NCBI GenBank assembly: GCA_017525605.1
Contig: JAFXSM010000044.1
Coordinates: forward strand, 1-64,000
Length of the DNA: 64,000 nucleotides
Direction: 5' to 3'
Source: Treponema sp.
GTDB lineage: Bacteria > Spirochaetota > Spirochaetia > Treponematales > Treponemataceae
The notes below the pieces were generated by a model, which saw only the letters and a program-made list of their open reading frames with translations, was not told where the DNA came from and did not search any database. The position numbers and the translations under genes are program-made. How positions within the stretch are numbered: the first letter of the stretch is position 1; each line of letters opens with the position of its first letter. Below are positions 44,711-53,490 of the stretch, one piece after another.

Positions 44711-45532
44711 ATGGAAAGGGCAGATTTCGTTTTTTTTGATTCAGGAACCGGCGGAATCCCGTACATGCTTGCGCTGAAGAAAAAATTGCCGGCAGCGACT
44801 TGCGTCTATCTTGGTGACACGAAGAATTTTCCTTATGGGGAAAAGACTTGCGAGCAGGTGACAGAATGTGCTTCGTCGGCAGTCCAGCTGATTGTCGAAA
44901 AATGGAATCCGAGGACGCTTGTGATTGCGTGCAACACGATTTCCGTGACCGCGCTTGCATCTTTGCGCAGAAAATTCCCTTCGCTTCCGATTGTCGGCAC
45001 TGTCCCTGCGATAAAGCTCGGCGCGAAAGTGTCCAAAAACAAGCGGATCGGATTTCTTGCGACGAACGCGACAGTGAACAATCCGTATTCGCAGAAACTC
45101 ATCGATGATTTTGCTTCCGACTGCGAGGTCTTCAAGCGCGGCGACCCCGATTTGGTTGCGTTCATAGAGCATGATTTTTTTGAATCGACGGAATCCCAGA
45201 AAGAAGAAGCCGTCCGTCCCGCAGTTGATTTTTTCAAAAAGAACGGTTGCGACACGATTATACTTTCATGCACGCATTTCACGCACATTGCCGAGACCAT
45301 GCAGCGCGTTGCCGGAAAAGACGTGATGGTGATTGATTCGCGTGACGGCGTTACTCGTCAGGCTCTTCTCGTCCTTGAGCAGAATCGTAAGGATGAAAAT
45401 CAGCATCCGTGCGAATGTTCAGATGACATCGACTATCCGTTTTTCGTCACCGCAGCCACAAAAGAGCAGGAAGAAGAATACAGAAAACTCTGCATGAACT
45501 GCGGAATCCAATACGGCGGAATCGTCTCTTAA
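44711..45532 (+). CDS. murI: Glutamate racemase
   Basis: It supplies D-glutamate for peptidoglycan. It has 273 residues from ATG 44711; a TTG four codons upstream is the alternative. FDSGTGGIPYM gives Asp10 and Ser11, VIACNTIS gives the first catalytic Cys74, and LSCTHFTHI gives the second, Cys187. All are in canonical positions, so the enzyme should be active. Length is normal. It is divergent from the pentapeptide-repeat gene and convergent with a small gene. Confidence 0.93.
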   Translation: MERADFVFFDSGTGGIPYMLALKKKLPAATCVYLGDTKNFPYGEKTCEQVTECASSAVQLIVEKWNPRTLVIACNTISVTALASLRRKFPSLPIVGTVPAIKLGAKVSKNKRIGFLATNATVNNPYSQKLIDDFASDCEVFKRGDPDLVAFIEHDFFESTESQKEEAVRPAVDFFKKNGCDTIILSCTHFTHIAETMQRVAGKDVMVIDSRDGVTRQALLVLEQNRKDENQHPCECSDDIDYPFFVTAATKEQEEEYRKLCMNCGIQYGGIVS

Positions 45533-45560
45533 ATTTTTTGAAGATTAGAAGTTTAAAAGA

Positions 45561-45797
45561 TTATTTAGTCGAATATTTCGCTTTTATTTTTCCGTCGCAG
45601 ACATCTTTCGCAAGCACCTCAAAAAAAGCGAGAGCCTTCTCCCTCGTCTCAAAATCCGCAAAGTCGATGATTTCCCTCTTCCCCCCGTCAATATCATTGA
45701 AAACGAATTTGAGCGAGTGAATCCCATAAGAAGAATCCACATAAAAAAACTTCACAAGCGACATATTTATCACTTTATCATCAATCATCGTAAACAT
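45561..45797 (-). CDS. Small hypothetical protein
   Basis: A 78-residue protein with a strong AAGGAGAG ribosome site 5 bp before ATG 45797. It is a mixed alpha/beta sequence (MIDDKVINMSLVKFFYVDSSYGIHSLKFVF) without signal peptide or known motif. The element at 45851-46096 lies upstream. Confidence 0.65.
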   Translation of the reverse strand: MFTMIDDKVINMSLVKFFYVDSSYGIHSLKFVFNDIDGGKREIIDFADFETREKALAFFEVLAKDVCDGKIKAKYSTK

Positions 45798-45850
45798 TTT
45801 TCTCTCCTTTTGTTATTGTTTGCTTTTGTTTGTTTATCTTTGAAAGACAA

Positions 45851-46096
45851 ATATCGAGTTTTACAACTAAACATTGGAAACAAGCGGAAGCGAGGTTCTT
45901 TCCTCGAAAACACGGAACATCGTAAACGATGTTCACGCCACCGCGAAAAATTCGCCAATGAAGGTACGGCGTAAGCCGTGCCGTGAACGCTTGCATACAC
46001 TAAACAACGATTAGAACACATTGACCAATGGCAAGCGAAGGGTTCTCGCTGGGAGCTTGTTTCCAAGCTTTTTCAGTTAGCATTAACTCGACATTT
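45851..46096. repeat. Full-length palindromic intergenic element, copy B
   Basis: About 245 bp, aligning end to end with copy A at 35708. Identical stretches include the hairpin GAACATCGT-AA-ACGATGTTC and the segment from GGTACGGCG through GAACGCTTGC. Arms GGAAACAAGC and GCTTGTTTCC flank the core. It occupies most of the 314-bp gap between the small gene at 45797 and the icd stop codon; nothing else is visible in that gap apart from the ribosome site of the small gene. Confidence 0.85.
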
Positions 46097-46111
46097 GATT
46101 TTTATAGAAGT

Positions 46112-47311
46112 CTAGTTGAGCTTCTCCGCAATTCTGTCGATGAAATCCCACGAATTGAGAATCTCTTTCGCTTTCGGTTCCGCAAGGCGCGCAAGGTCGC
46201 CCGTCATGACTCCGCTTTCGATTACGTCGAGCGTTGCTTTCTCAAGCTTCTTTGCGAATTCTCCGAGCTCAGGAGTTCCGTCAAGCTCCGCTCTTTTTGC
46301 CAACGCGCCTGTCCATGCGAAGATGAGCGCGACCGGGTTCGTCGATGTTTTTTCGCCAGCCTGATATCTGTAGTAGTGCTTCTGGACAGTTCCGTGCGAT
46401 GCCTCGTACTCGAATTCGCCGTTCGGGGAAACAAGAATCGAAGTCATCATCGCAAGGCTTCCGCAAGCAGATGCAATCATGTCGCTCATAACGTCGCCGT
46501 CGTAGTTCTTGCAAGCCCAGAGCATTCCGCCCTCGCTCTTCATGATTCTTGCGACCGCATCGTCGATGAGCGTGTAGAAATATTCGATTCCAGCCTTCTC
46601 GAATTTCTCCTTGTACTGAGAATCGAACACTCTCTGGAAAATCGCCTTGAAATTTCCGTCGTATGTTTTTGAGATTGTGTCCTTCGTTCCGAGCCATACG
46701 CTGATTTTCTGGTCAAGCGCGTACTCGAAGCAGCATTTCGCGAAAGACTCGATAGAAGAATCCATGTTGTGGATTCCCTGAAGGATGCCGGGGCCTTTCA
46801 TCTCCTGTATGACTTTTCTCGTGACTGTTCCGTCTTTTGCTGTGAACACGAGCTCCGCAGTTCCAGGCTGGTCAACTTTTATCTCGCAGTTCTTGTAAAC
46901 GTCGCCGTAAGCGTGTCTTCCAAGAACAATCGGCTTCTTCCATGAAGTTACGCAGCATTTGATGTTGTTGACGAAAATCGGGGTTCTGAAAACCGTTCCG
47001 TCAAGTTCTTCTCGGATGATTCCGTTAGGTGAGCGTGTGAGCTGCTTGAGATTGTACTCCTTCATGCGTGCCGCATTTGACGTTATCGTCGCGCATTTCA
47101 CGCCGACCTTGAGCCTTTTTATCGCGGCTGCCGAATCGTATGTGACTTTGTCGTCCGTGTCGTCCCTGTTTTTCAGTCCCAAATCGAAATATTCGGTCTT
47201 CAGGTCAACAAAAGGTTCGAGCAGTTTTTCTTTGATTACAGCCCAAAGTACTCTCGTCATCTCATCGCCATCAAGCTCTGCGATAGCGTTCTTCATCTGG
47301 ATTTTAGCCAT
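46112..47311 (-). CDS. icd: NADP-dependent isocitrate dehydrogenase, eukaryote-like subfamily
   Basis: A 399-residue enzyme converting isocitrate to 2-oxoglutarate with NADPH production. LDGDEMTRVLWAVIKEKL (13-30), ATITSNAARMKEYNLKQLTRSPNGIIRE (substrate site with Ser and Arg residues), YDGDVMSDMIASACGSLAMM (metal Asp residues) and EASHGTVQKHYYRYQAG (NADP site) are all present. The sequence is of the eukaryote-type homodimer group, unlike E. coli Icd. GGGAG lies 7 bp before the ATG. With transhydrogenase genes in the window, it gives a route for balancing NADPH. Confidence 0.94.
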   Translation of the reverse strand: MAKIQMKNAIAELDGDEMTRVLWAVIKEKLLEPFVDLKTEYFDLGLKNRDDTDDKVTYDSAAAIKRLKVGVKCATITSNAARMKEYNLKQLTRSPNGIIREELDGTVFRTPIFVNNIKCCVTSWKKPIVLGRHAYGDVYKNCEIKVDQPGTAELVFTAKDGTVTRKVIQEMKGPGILQGIHNMDSSIESFAKCCFEYALDQKISVWLGTKDTISKTYDGNFKAIFQRVFDSQYKEKFEKAGIEYFYTLIDDAVARIMKSEGGMLWACKNYDGDVMSDMIASACGSLAMMTSILVSPNGEFEYEASHGTVQKHYYRYQAGEKTSTNPVALIFAWTGALAKRAELDGTPELGEFAKKLEKATLDVIESGVMTGDLARLAEPKAKEILNSWDFIDRIAEKLN

Positions 47312-47340
47312 TTTTTTCTCCCATTTTTGATGTTGGGGAC

Positions 47341-47369
47341 ATTATAAATTTTCTGATTTTGTTGAACAA
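47341..47369 (-). promoter_or_regulatory. Promoter of icd
   Basis: Minus strand TTGTTC (47364-47369), 17-bp spacer, perfect TATAAT (47341-47346), about 29 bp before the ATG with a ribosome site between. Confidence 0.6.
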
Positions 47370-47515
47370 CTGAAAAAAACGTCAGAAATTCGAAAAAAAA
47401 TTGAAATTTAAGATTAAACAAATATTATTTTAAGATTCTAGTTTGCATTGTCGTTTATTATTGCTACAACGGAGAGAAAATATACAGATTCTGGCTTTTA
47501 TGCAAGGAGACAATT

Positions 47516-48196
47516 ATGAGAATTTTGCTTGTTGAGGATGAAGAAGGTCTTTCTAATGCGCTTGTTGAGATTTTCAAGAAGAACAAAATCGGTGTTGACG
47601 CAGTTCTCAATGGAACCGACGGTTTGAAGTATGCACAGTCTGGAAGTTACGACGCTGTTTTGCTGGACATCATGTTGCCGGGAATGGATGGAATTTCAGT
47701 TTTGAAAAAGCTGCGCGAAGAGAAAAACAGTGTGCCAGTCCTTCTTCTTACTGCGAAGGATGAAGTTTCCGACAAAGTTACAGGTCTTGATGCTGGTGCG
47801 GATGATTATCTGACTAAGCCGTTCTCGACTGACGAGCTTCTTGCCCGCGTCCGCGCATTGACCCGCAGAAAGGGCGACATCAAGGAAACGTCAATCACGT
47901 TCGGAGATTTGACTCTGAGCAAGAAAAACTGCGAGCTTCAGACGCAGACTGGAAAGGCAATAAAGCTTTCCCTCAAGGAATTTCAGATTCTTGAGCTTCT
48001 TTTCGAGAACCCTCATCAGATTCTTACGAAAGAGCAGCTCATCGAAAAAATCTGGGGCAACGATTCGAACGCAGAGTACAACAATGTCGAAGTTTACCTT
48101 TCGTTCATCAGAAAGAAATTTGAAAATCTCGGCGTGACCGTCAGAATCAGGACGGCTCGCGGTATAGGCTATTCTCTTGAGGATGAAACTCGCTAA
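47516..48196 (+). CDS. OmpR/PhoB-family response regulator
   Basis: A 226-residue two-domain regulator. The receiver (1-120) has Glu7/Asp8 (VEDEE), the phosphoacceptor Asp51 (LLDIMLPGMDG) and the conserved Lys in LTKPFS. The winged-helix DNA-binding domain (about 130-226) ends in VRIRTARGIGYSL. AGGAG is 6 bp before the ATG. It is followed by its sensor kinase after 9 bp. Target genes cannot be read from the sequence. Confidence 0.93.
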   Translation: MRILLVEDEEGLSNALVEIFKKNKIGVDAVLNGTDGLKYAQSGSYDAVLLDIMLPGMDGISVLKKLREEKNSVPVLLLTAKDEVSDKVTGLDAGADDYLTKPFSTDELLARVRALTRRKGDIKETSITFGDLTLSKKNCELQTQTGKAIKLSLKEFQILELLFENPHQILTKEQLIEKIWGNDSNAEYNNVEVYLSFIRKKFENLGVTVRIRTARGIGYSLEDETR

Positions 48197-48205
48197 GGGT
48201 TGTCA

Positions 48206-49609
48206 ATGAATATTCTTAAAAAACTCAAGTTGCGGATTGTTATTTTTGTCGTCGCCGTGATGACAATATTTCTTGCAACTATGCTTTCTTCTGTTATCTT
48301 CTGGATTTCGCACAACGAGAAGCGCAAGGCGATTCAGCTTGTCGAAATGCTTGTCGATAACGGAGGAAATCTTCCGGGGCCTGATTTTCACGGGCATGAA
48401 AGGGAACGCGGAGGCCGTCTTTTCAAAACCGAAGACGACGATTTTCTTTATGAAGATAACGAGCCTTTGGGGGAGCCGCCTCATTTTCACAAGGACAAAA
48501 TTTCCGAGCGTTCCAGCGATTTCTTTACCGTGGAAATTCGCGGAAGGGACGATATAAGGAATTATTTCTCTGTCATTCTTTCTTCTCATGGCGATGTCGT
48601 CGAGGTCATCTGTGATTTTCCGACCAGCTTTACGAGGGATGAAATTTCCATCCTCGTTCGTGATATCATGAAGGATGCAAGGGAAAAACCGCTCATAATC
48701 AAGGACAGGAAGCGTTTGGGGCAGGTTGACGATTTCGTCTATTGCGTACTCAAGAGGCTTGATGACACTTATCTGGTTGCTCTTGCGAACAGACGCAGCG
48801 AGCTTTTGTCGATTTCAGTTATGGGCAAAATTGCCTTAAACATTTTTATCGTCAGTATCGCTGTCACGCTTTTTATTTCATTGTTTATTTCGAACTTGAT
48901 TGTAAAGCCTGTTCAGGAGGCGTTCATCAAGCAGCGGCAGTTTATTGCCGATGCCAGCCATGAGCTGAAAACTCCTGTCGCCGTAATCGGTGCGAATCTT
49001 GACGTTCTCATGTCTGAAATGTCGGAGAACCGGTGGCTTAATTACATCAAGAGCGAGAACGAGAGGATGGGGCACCTTGTCAAGAATCTTCTTTATCTTG
49101 CAAAAAACGATGCAGATAGAATGGAAACCCAGTATGCGAAATTTGATTTTTCGTCTGCGATAGCGAATGCGATTTTGCCATTCGAGAGCGTTGTTTTCGA
49201 AGAGAAAAAGCGTTTTGAAATTGATATTGCGCCTGGAATCGAATTTGTCGGCGACGAGCATCAGATTAAGCAGATTGCCGTAATCTTCGTTGACAATGCG
49301 ATTAAAAATTCCGATGAGAATGCATTGATTCGCGTTTCCGCAAAAGTCGAGAACAACAAGATTCTTCTGAAGGTTTTCAACACTGGTCACGGAATAAAAA
49401 AAGAAGATTTGAAGAAGATTTTCCTTCGGTTCTACCGCTCGGATTTCAGCCGTGCGCGAAAAACAGGTGGGTACGGTCTCGGTCTTTCGATTGCGCAGGC
49501 GATGGCTCAGGCGCATCACGGAACTATTTCTGCAGCCAGCGAAGAAGGAAAGTGGGCTGAATTCACGCTTGTGCTTCCGGCACATCCTCCGCGGCTTCGT
49601 TTGTTCTAA
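48206..49609 (+). CDS. Sensor histidine kinase
   Basis: It has 467 residues from ATG 48206; a TTG two codons up is weaker. Two membrane segments (about 10-33 and 205-232) bracket a periplasmic domain of about 170 residues. That domain contains a His/Asp/Glu-rich stretch (residues 60-97, with FHGHERERGG and PPHFHKDK), which could bind divalent metal or cationic peptides. The kinase core has the H-box IADASHELKTP with phosphoacceptor His252, then HATPase motifs FVDNAIKNS, NTGHGIKKED and GYGLGLSIAQAM. It is paired with the preceding response regulator. Confidence 0.92.
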   Translation: MNILKKLKLRIVIFVVAVMTIFLATMLSSVIFWISHNEKRKAIQLVEMLVDNGGNLPGPDFHGHERERGGRLFKTEDDDFLYEDNEPLGEPPHFHKDKISERSSDFFTVEIRGRDDIRNYFSVILSSHGDVVEVICDFPTSFTRDEISILVRDIMKDAREKPLIIKDRKRLGQVDDFVYCVLKRLDDTYLVALANRRSELLSISVMGKIALNIFIVSIAVTLFISLFISNLIVKPVQEAFIKQRQFIADASHELKTPVAVIGANLDVLMSEMSENRWLNYIKSENERMGHLVKNLLYLAKNDADRMETQYAKFDFSSAIANAILPFESVVFEEKKRFEIDIAPGIEFVGDEHQIKQIAVIFVDNAIKNSDENALIRVSAKVENNKILLKVFNTGHGIKKEDLKKIFLRFYRSDFSRARKTGGYGLGLSIAQAMAQAHHGTISAASEEGKWAEFTLVLPAHPPRLRLF

Positions 49610-49672
49610 AATCTAAAAAAATGCCAGCCGTAGAAAATTGCATTTTTTATGGCTGTCAAAGTTTTCAGGCAG

Positions 49673-49701
49673 TCGAAACTCCATTTTTTTTATGTTATGA
49701 T
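49673..49701 (+). promoter_or_regulatory. Candidate leaderless promoter of dapL
   Basis: TCGAAA (49673-49678), 17-bp spacer, TATGAT (49696-49701), ending 9 bp before the ATG at 49711. The bases between are pyrimidine-rich and cannot pair with the 16S tail. Confidence 0.45.
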
Positions 49702-49710
49702 TTCCCCGCT

Positions 49711-50949
49711 ATGATAAAAAGAAATACTGGTTTTTCAAATTTGACCGCTGGCTATCTTTTCCCGGAAGTTGCCAGAAGAAGAAAGGAGTATGCGTCTAAG
49801 CATCCTGATGCATCAATTATCAGCCTTGGAATCGGAAATACGACAGAGCCTCTTTCTAAGCATATTGCCGAAGCTATGAGCAATTATGCTCTCGGTCTTG
49901 CGACTGCGGAAGGTTACTCTGGCTACGGCGATGAACAGGGGAATACGGCTCTTCGCGAAAGAATTGCAAATGTCTTCTATAAAAATATGGCAGATGCAAG
50001 CGAGGTGTTCATCTCTGACGGTGCAAAATGCGACATCGCGCGAATTCAGACTCTTTTCGGAAAAAATGTGAAAGTTGCCGTTCAGGATCCGGCTTATCCA
50101 GTTTACGTTGACGGAAGCGTTGTTGTCGGTGCCGCTACCGTCGCAAAAAAAGACGGTTCGGGATATGAGGGGATAACATATCTCCCGTGCACTCCTGAAA
50201 ATGATTTTTTCCCGGATTTGTCAAAAATCGAGCCTGACACGCTGATTTATTTCTGTTCGCCGAATAATCCGACAGGTGCGACTGCGACTCGCGAGCAGCT
50301 CAAGACTCTCGTTGATTTCGCGAACAAAAACGGCTGCATAATCATTTATGACGCTGCATATTTTGCGTTCATCCGCGATTCTTCTCTTCCGAAGACCATT
50401 TATGAAATTGAGGGAGCAAGAACTTGCGCGATTGAGGTAAATTCTTTCTCGAAGCCTGCTGGTTTTACAGGCGTCCGGCTTGGCTGGTCGATTGTTCCGA
50501 ATGATTTGAAATTCGCTGACGGAAGTTCTGTCAACAAGGACTGGAACCGCGTCATGACGACTTTGTTCAACGGAGCTTCGAACATCGCGCAGGCAGGCGG
50601 TCTTGCAGCTCTCGACGAGCAGGGCTTGAAAGATATGAAAGACTCGGTCGATTATTATCTTGAGAACGGCCGACTCATCAAGCAGACTCTTGACGGCGAG
50701 AACTTCAAAAAAATCGGAGTCGAGTCTTATTTTACCGGCAACGGACCTTATGTTTGGGTTAAATTCCCAGGTTATGGCTCTTGGGAAATCTTCGACATAA
50801 TTCTCGACAAATGTCACGTTGTTACGACACCTGGCTCTGGCTTCGGTCCGGCTGGCGAGAGCTTCCTGCGTTTCTCTTCGTTCGGACATCGAAAAGACGT
50901 GGAAGAAGCCTGCAGACGTTTGTCACAGCTTGCCCTTGAAAAGAAATAG
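49711..50949 (+). CDS. dapL: LL-diaminopimelate aminotransferase
   Basis: A PLP enzyme making LL-diaminopimelate directly from tetrahydrodipicolinate. It has 412 residues from ATG 49711 (MIKRNTGFSNL); the open frame upstream to 49621 is not supported. SLGIGNTTEPL, AEGYSGYGDEQG, QDPAYPVYVD, CSPNNPTGA and the PLP lysine in NSFSKPAGFTGVRLGW match DapL more closely than other class I aminotransferases. The C-terminal FSSFGHRKDVEEA carries the carboxylate-binding arginine region (FLRFS). It ends before a strong terminator. It indicates a diaminopimelate route to lysine and possibly to peptidoglycan. Confidence 0.93.
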   Translation: MIKRNTGFSNLTAGYLFPEVARRRKEYASKHPDASIISLGIGNTTEPLSKHIAEAMSNYALGLATAEGYSGYGDEQGNTALRERIANVFYKNMADASEVFISDGAKCDIARIQTLFGKNVKVAVQDPAYPVYVDGSVVVGAATVAKKDGSGYEGITYLPCTPENDFFPDLSKIEPDTLIYFCSPNNPTGATATREQLKTLVDFANKNGCIIIYDAAYFAFIRDSSLPKTIYEIEGARTCAIEVNSFSKPAGFTGVRLGWSIVPNDLKFADGSSVNKDWNRVMTTLFNGASNIAQAGGLAALDEQGLKDMKDSVDYYLENGRLIKQTLDGENFKKIGVESYFTGNGPYVWVKFPGYGSWEIFDIILDKCHVVTTPGSGFGPAGESFLRFSSFGHRKDVEEACRRLSQLALEKK

Positions 50950-50997
50950 TGGTTTGGGATTTTTCAAAAATCTCCAATTGCGAATTTTTTAGTTGTG

Positions 50998-51044
50998 AAA
51001 GCGTGGATTTATTCAGTTCAAGTTAATAAATCTACGCTTTTTTT
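50998..51044 (+). terminator. Intrinsic terminator after dapL
   Basis: Sixteen-bp arms AAAGCGTGGATTTATT (50998-51013) and AATAAATCTACGCTTT (51025-51040) with one G-U pair and an 11-nt loop, then T to 51044. The cheA promoter begins directly after it. Confidence 0.85.
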
Positions 51045-51046
51045 CC

Positions 51047-51074
51047 TTGACTTTGAAAAACTAACTGTTAAAAT
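51047..51074 (+). promoter_or_regulatory. Promoter of the che operon, leaderless start
   Basis: TTGACT (51047-51052), 16-bp spacer, TAAAAT (51069-51074), ending 7 bp before the ATG at 51082. Nothing resembling a Shine-Dalgarno sequence lies between. Confidence 0.6.
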
Positions 51075-51081
51075 AATTTGT

Positions 51082-53469
51082 ATGAGTGATTATCTTGATG
51101 CAAACAATGAAGAGTTGTTGAAGGACTACTTTTCTGAATCGGAACAGATGGTTGACAATCTCGAAAGCAATATCTTGGCGATTGAGCAGGATCCTAATAA
51201 CCATGATGCCATCGACGAAATTTTCCGCGCGGCTCATACATTAAAAGGAAACTCAGCTACTGTTGAATTTACTGAAATTTCTCATTTTGCTCACACGATG
51301 GAAGACCTTCTCGATGAAGTTCGTTCCGACAGAGTGAAAGTCACCGAAGATGTTGTTGATACGCTTCTTACTGCACTTGATGTTATAAAAGATATGCTTG
51401 AAGCGCGTACGAACGGTGGCATTTACGATAAGAGCGTCGATGAAATCTCAAATAAAATCCGTTCGATGATTCCTGACGGTTCCGGAAAGGCAAAGGTTGC
51501 ACCTGAGCCTGCGAAACCTGCACCAGTCTCAGCACCTGTTGCTCGTGCTCCTGCTCCGACACAGACTGTCGTTGCAATTCCAGAATACGAGCTTGCGGAG
51601 CTGAAACAGGATTGTACTGGCGGACAGAAACTTTGGTCTGTGACCGTCGTATTTGATGAGGACAATCCTATGAATTCCGTAGGAGGAATTCAGGTTTACG
51701 CGACTTTGAAAAATCATGGTACGGTTTTGAAGACAGTTCCTGATTTTGATGACCTTTATAAAGATGAGTTCTACAAGGAAGTCGTATATTACTTGGCATC
51801 CACAAGTACGGCAGACCAGCTCGAAGATGTTGCTTTCATAAGCGATGTCACTTTGAGCGTCGATGCGAGATGTTTGGATGATGCAGTTTCCAAAGATTCG
51901 ATTTCAGAGCCAGTAGCTGCTGCTGTTGCGCCTGCTCCTGTTGCTCCTAAAGCCGCTCCCGTAGCTGAACCTGCTCCTGTGCGCACTGAAACTGCACCAG
52001 TCGCTCAGACTGCTCCGGCACCTGCAAAAGCAGAACCTGCAAAGGCTCCTGCAAAATCTGCACCGGCGACCGGACATGCACAGCAGAGTTCAACGCTTCG
52101 TGTTGACTCAAAGCGAATCGATTATTTGCTCAACTTGATTTCCGAAACTGTAATTACAAAAGCTTCTTTCAATCAGAGTGCGACTCAGTTGGCAGATATG
52201 CTTGTAAATTTCCAGACTTTGGATGCTTCGTTCAAAGAGAAAGTTCGCAAGATGTTCGAGCAGCTCCCTCAGTATCTCGACGAAATCCAGAATGGTGTTG
52301 CTGTAAAAGATATAAAGAATAATATCACCCAGGAATTTGGTGATATCGCGAATTATTTCGATTCCTTTGAAACGAAATTCAAGGATTTGAATTCTAAGTT
52401 CCATTCATCGACACAGAACTTGGGTAGAATCGCCGGAGAACTTCAGGAAGGCGTTATGAAAATCCGAATGGTTCCAATCAGTCAGATTTTCGACCGTTTT
52501 CCTCGTGTCGTCCGCGATTTGCAGAAAGACTTGCATAAAAAGGTCACTTTGCAGATTGAAGGTGAAGAGACCGAACTTGATAAGACAGTTATCGATGACC
52601 TGATGGATCCGATTATGCACTGTGTCAGAAATTCGGTCGATCATGGTATTGAAGCTCCTGATAAGCGTAAGGCTGCCGGAAAAGATGAGACAGGTACTGT
52701 TCTCTTGAAGGCTGCTAACGAAGGTAACATGATTATTATCGATGTTGTCGATGATGGTGGTGGTATCGATGTTGAGAAGGTAAAAGCGAAGGCTGTTTCT
52801 AAAGGCTTGATTCATCCGAATAAGGTCTTGTCAGACCAGGAAGCTGCACAGCTTATATTCATGCCAGGTTTCTCTACGGCAGAAAAAATTACGAACGTTT
52901 CAGGACGCGGTGTTGGTCTTGATGTCGTAAAGAATATGATTGATAAACTTAACGGAACTGTTAACGTCACAACTGAAAAGGGCAAAGGCTCAAAGTTCAG
53001 TATCAGGCTTCCGTTGACGCTGGCTATCATTCAGGGACTTCTTGTTCGTGTCGGACGTGAGACATACTCAATTCCTATTGCTTCGGTTATCGAAAGTGTC
53101 CGTGTTAAGAAATCCGAGATAAACACAATCGATAACTACGAGGTTCTTAACGTTCGAAATGAGGTAATAAGCGTCCTTCGGTTGAGTCGCTTGTTCAATA
53201 TAAAGACTAATGAAGAGGGAGAGTACTGCTTCGTCGTTATCGTTGGTTCTCAGGAAAAGAAGATAGGTATCATGGTTGATAACTTGATTGGTGAGGAGGA
53301 TGTCGTAATCAAGCCTCTTCGCGATCAGTTTACGCAGTCGCCTGGAATCGCCGGTGCTTCTATCCTTGGCGATGGTTCTGTTTCTCTTATCATCGATGTT
53401 ACTCAGCTCCTTGAACTTGGTGTTCGTCAGGAGATTGAGGCTCGTCAAGAAAATAGTTTGGCGGATTAG
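51082..53469 (+). CDS. cheA: Chemotaxis histidine kinase CheA
   Basis: It has 795 residues from ATG 51082 (MSDYLDANNEE); the open frame upstream overlaps the promoter and is rejected. The P1 domain carries His52 (IFRAAHTLKGNSATVEF). An Ala/Pro-rich linker (about 140-165), a P2-like domain (about 170-280) and a second Ala/Pro/Glu linker (about 290-340) follow. Next are P3 dimerisation, the P4 kinase (MHCVRNSVDHGIE, VDDGGGIDVEKV, FMPGFSTAEK, SGRGVGLDVVKNMI) and a CheW-like P5 domain at the end. It reads receptor signals and phosphorylates CheY to set flagellar rotation. It is first in a four-gene operon. Confidence 0.96.
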   Translation: MSDYLDANNEELLKDYFSESEQMVDNLESNILAIEQDPNNHDAIDEIFRAAHTLKGNSATVEFTEISHFAHTMEDLLDEVRSDRVKVTEDVVDTLLTALDVIKDMLEARTNGGIYDKSVDEISNKIRSMIPDGSGKAKVAPEPAKPAPVSAPVARAPAPTQTVVAIPEYELAELKQDCTGGQKLWSVTVVFDEDNPMNSVGGIQVYATLKNHGTVLKTVPDFDDLYKDEFYKEVVYYLASTSTADQLEDVAFISDVTLSVDARCLDDAVSKDSISEPVAAAVAPAPVAPKAAPVAEPAPVRTETAPVAQTAPAPAKAEPAKAPAKSAPATGHAQQSSTLRVDSKRIDYLLNLISETVITKASFNQSATQLADMLVNFQTLDASFKEKVRKMFEQLPQYLDEIQNGVAVKDIKNNITQEFGDIANYFDSFETKFKDLNSKFHSSTQNLGRIAGELQEGVMKIRMVPISQIFDRFPRVVRDLQKDLHKKVTLQIEGEETELDKTVIDDLMDPIMHCVRNSVDHGIEAPDKRKAAGKDETGTVLLKAANEGNMIIIDVVDDGGGIDVEKVKAKAVSKGLIHPNKVLSDQEAAQLIFMPGFSTAEKITNVSGRGVGLDVVKNMIDKLNGTVNVTTEKGKGSKFSIRLPLTLAIIQGLLVRVGRETYSIPIASVIESVRVKKSEINTIDNYEVLNVRNEVISVLRLSRLFNIKTNEEGEYCFVVIVGSQEKKIGIMVDNLIGEEDVVIKPLRDQFTQSPGIAGASILGDGSVSLIIDVTQLLELGVRQEIEARQENSLAD

Positions 53470-53490
53470 TCTGGGGTATAGGAGAAAGGT

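Noticed and set aside
49619..49660. Terminator after the histidine kinase gene
   Set aside because: TGCCAGCC and GGCTGTCA pair with one mismatch around a large loop, and no T run follows on the plus strand.
49621..49710. Upstream ATG extending the dapL product by 30 residues
   Set aside because: The extension is Cys/Phe-rich, not part of the aminotransferase fold, and overlaps the promoter.
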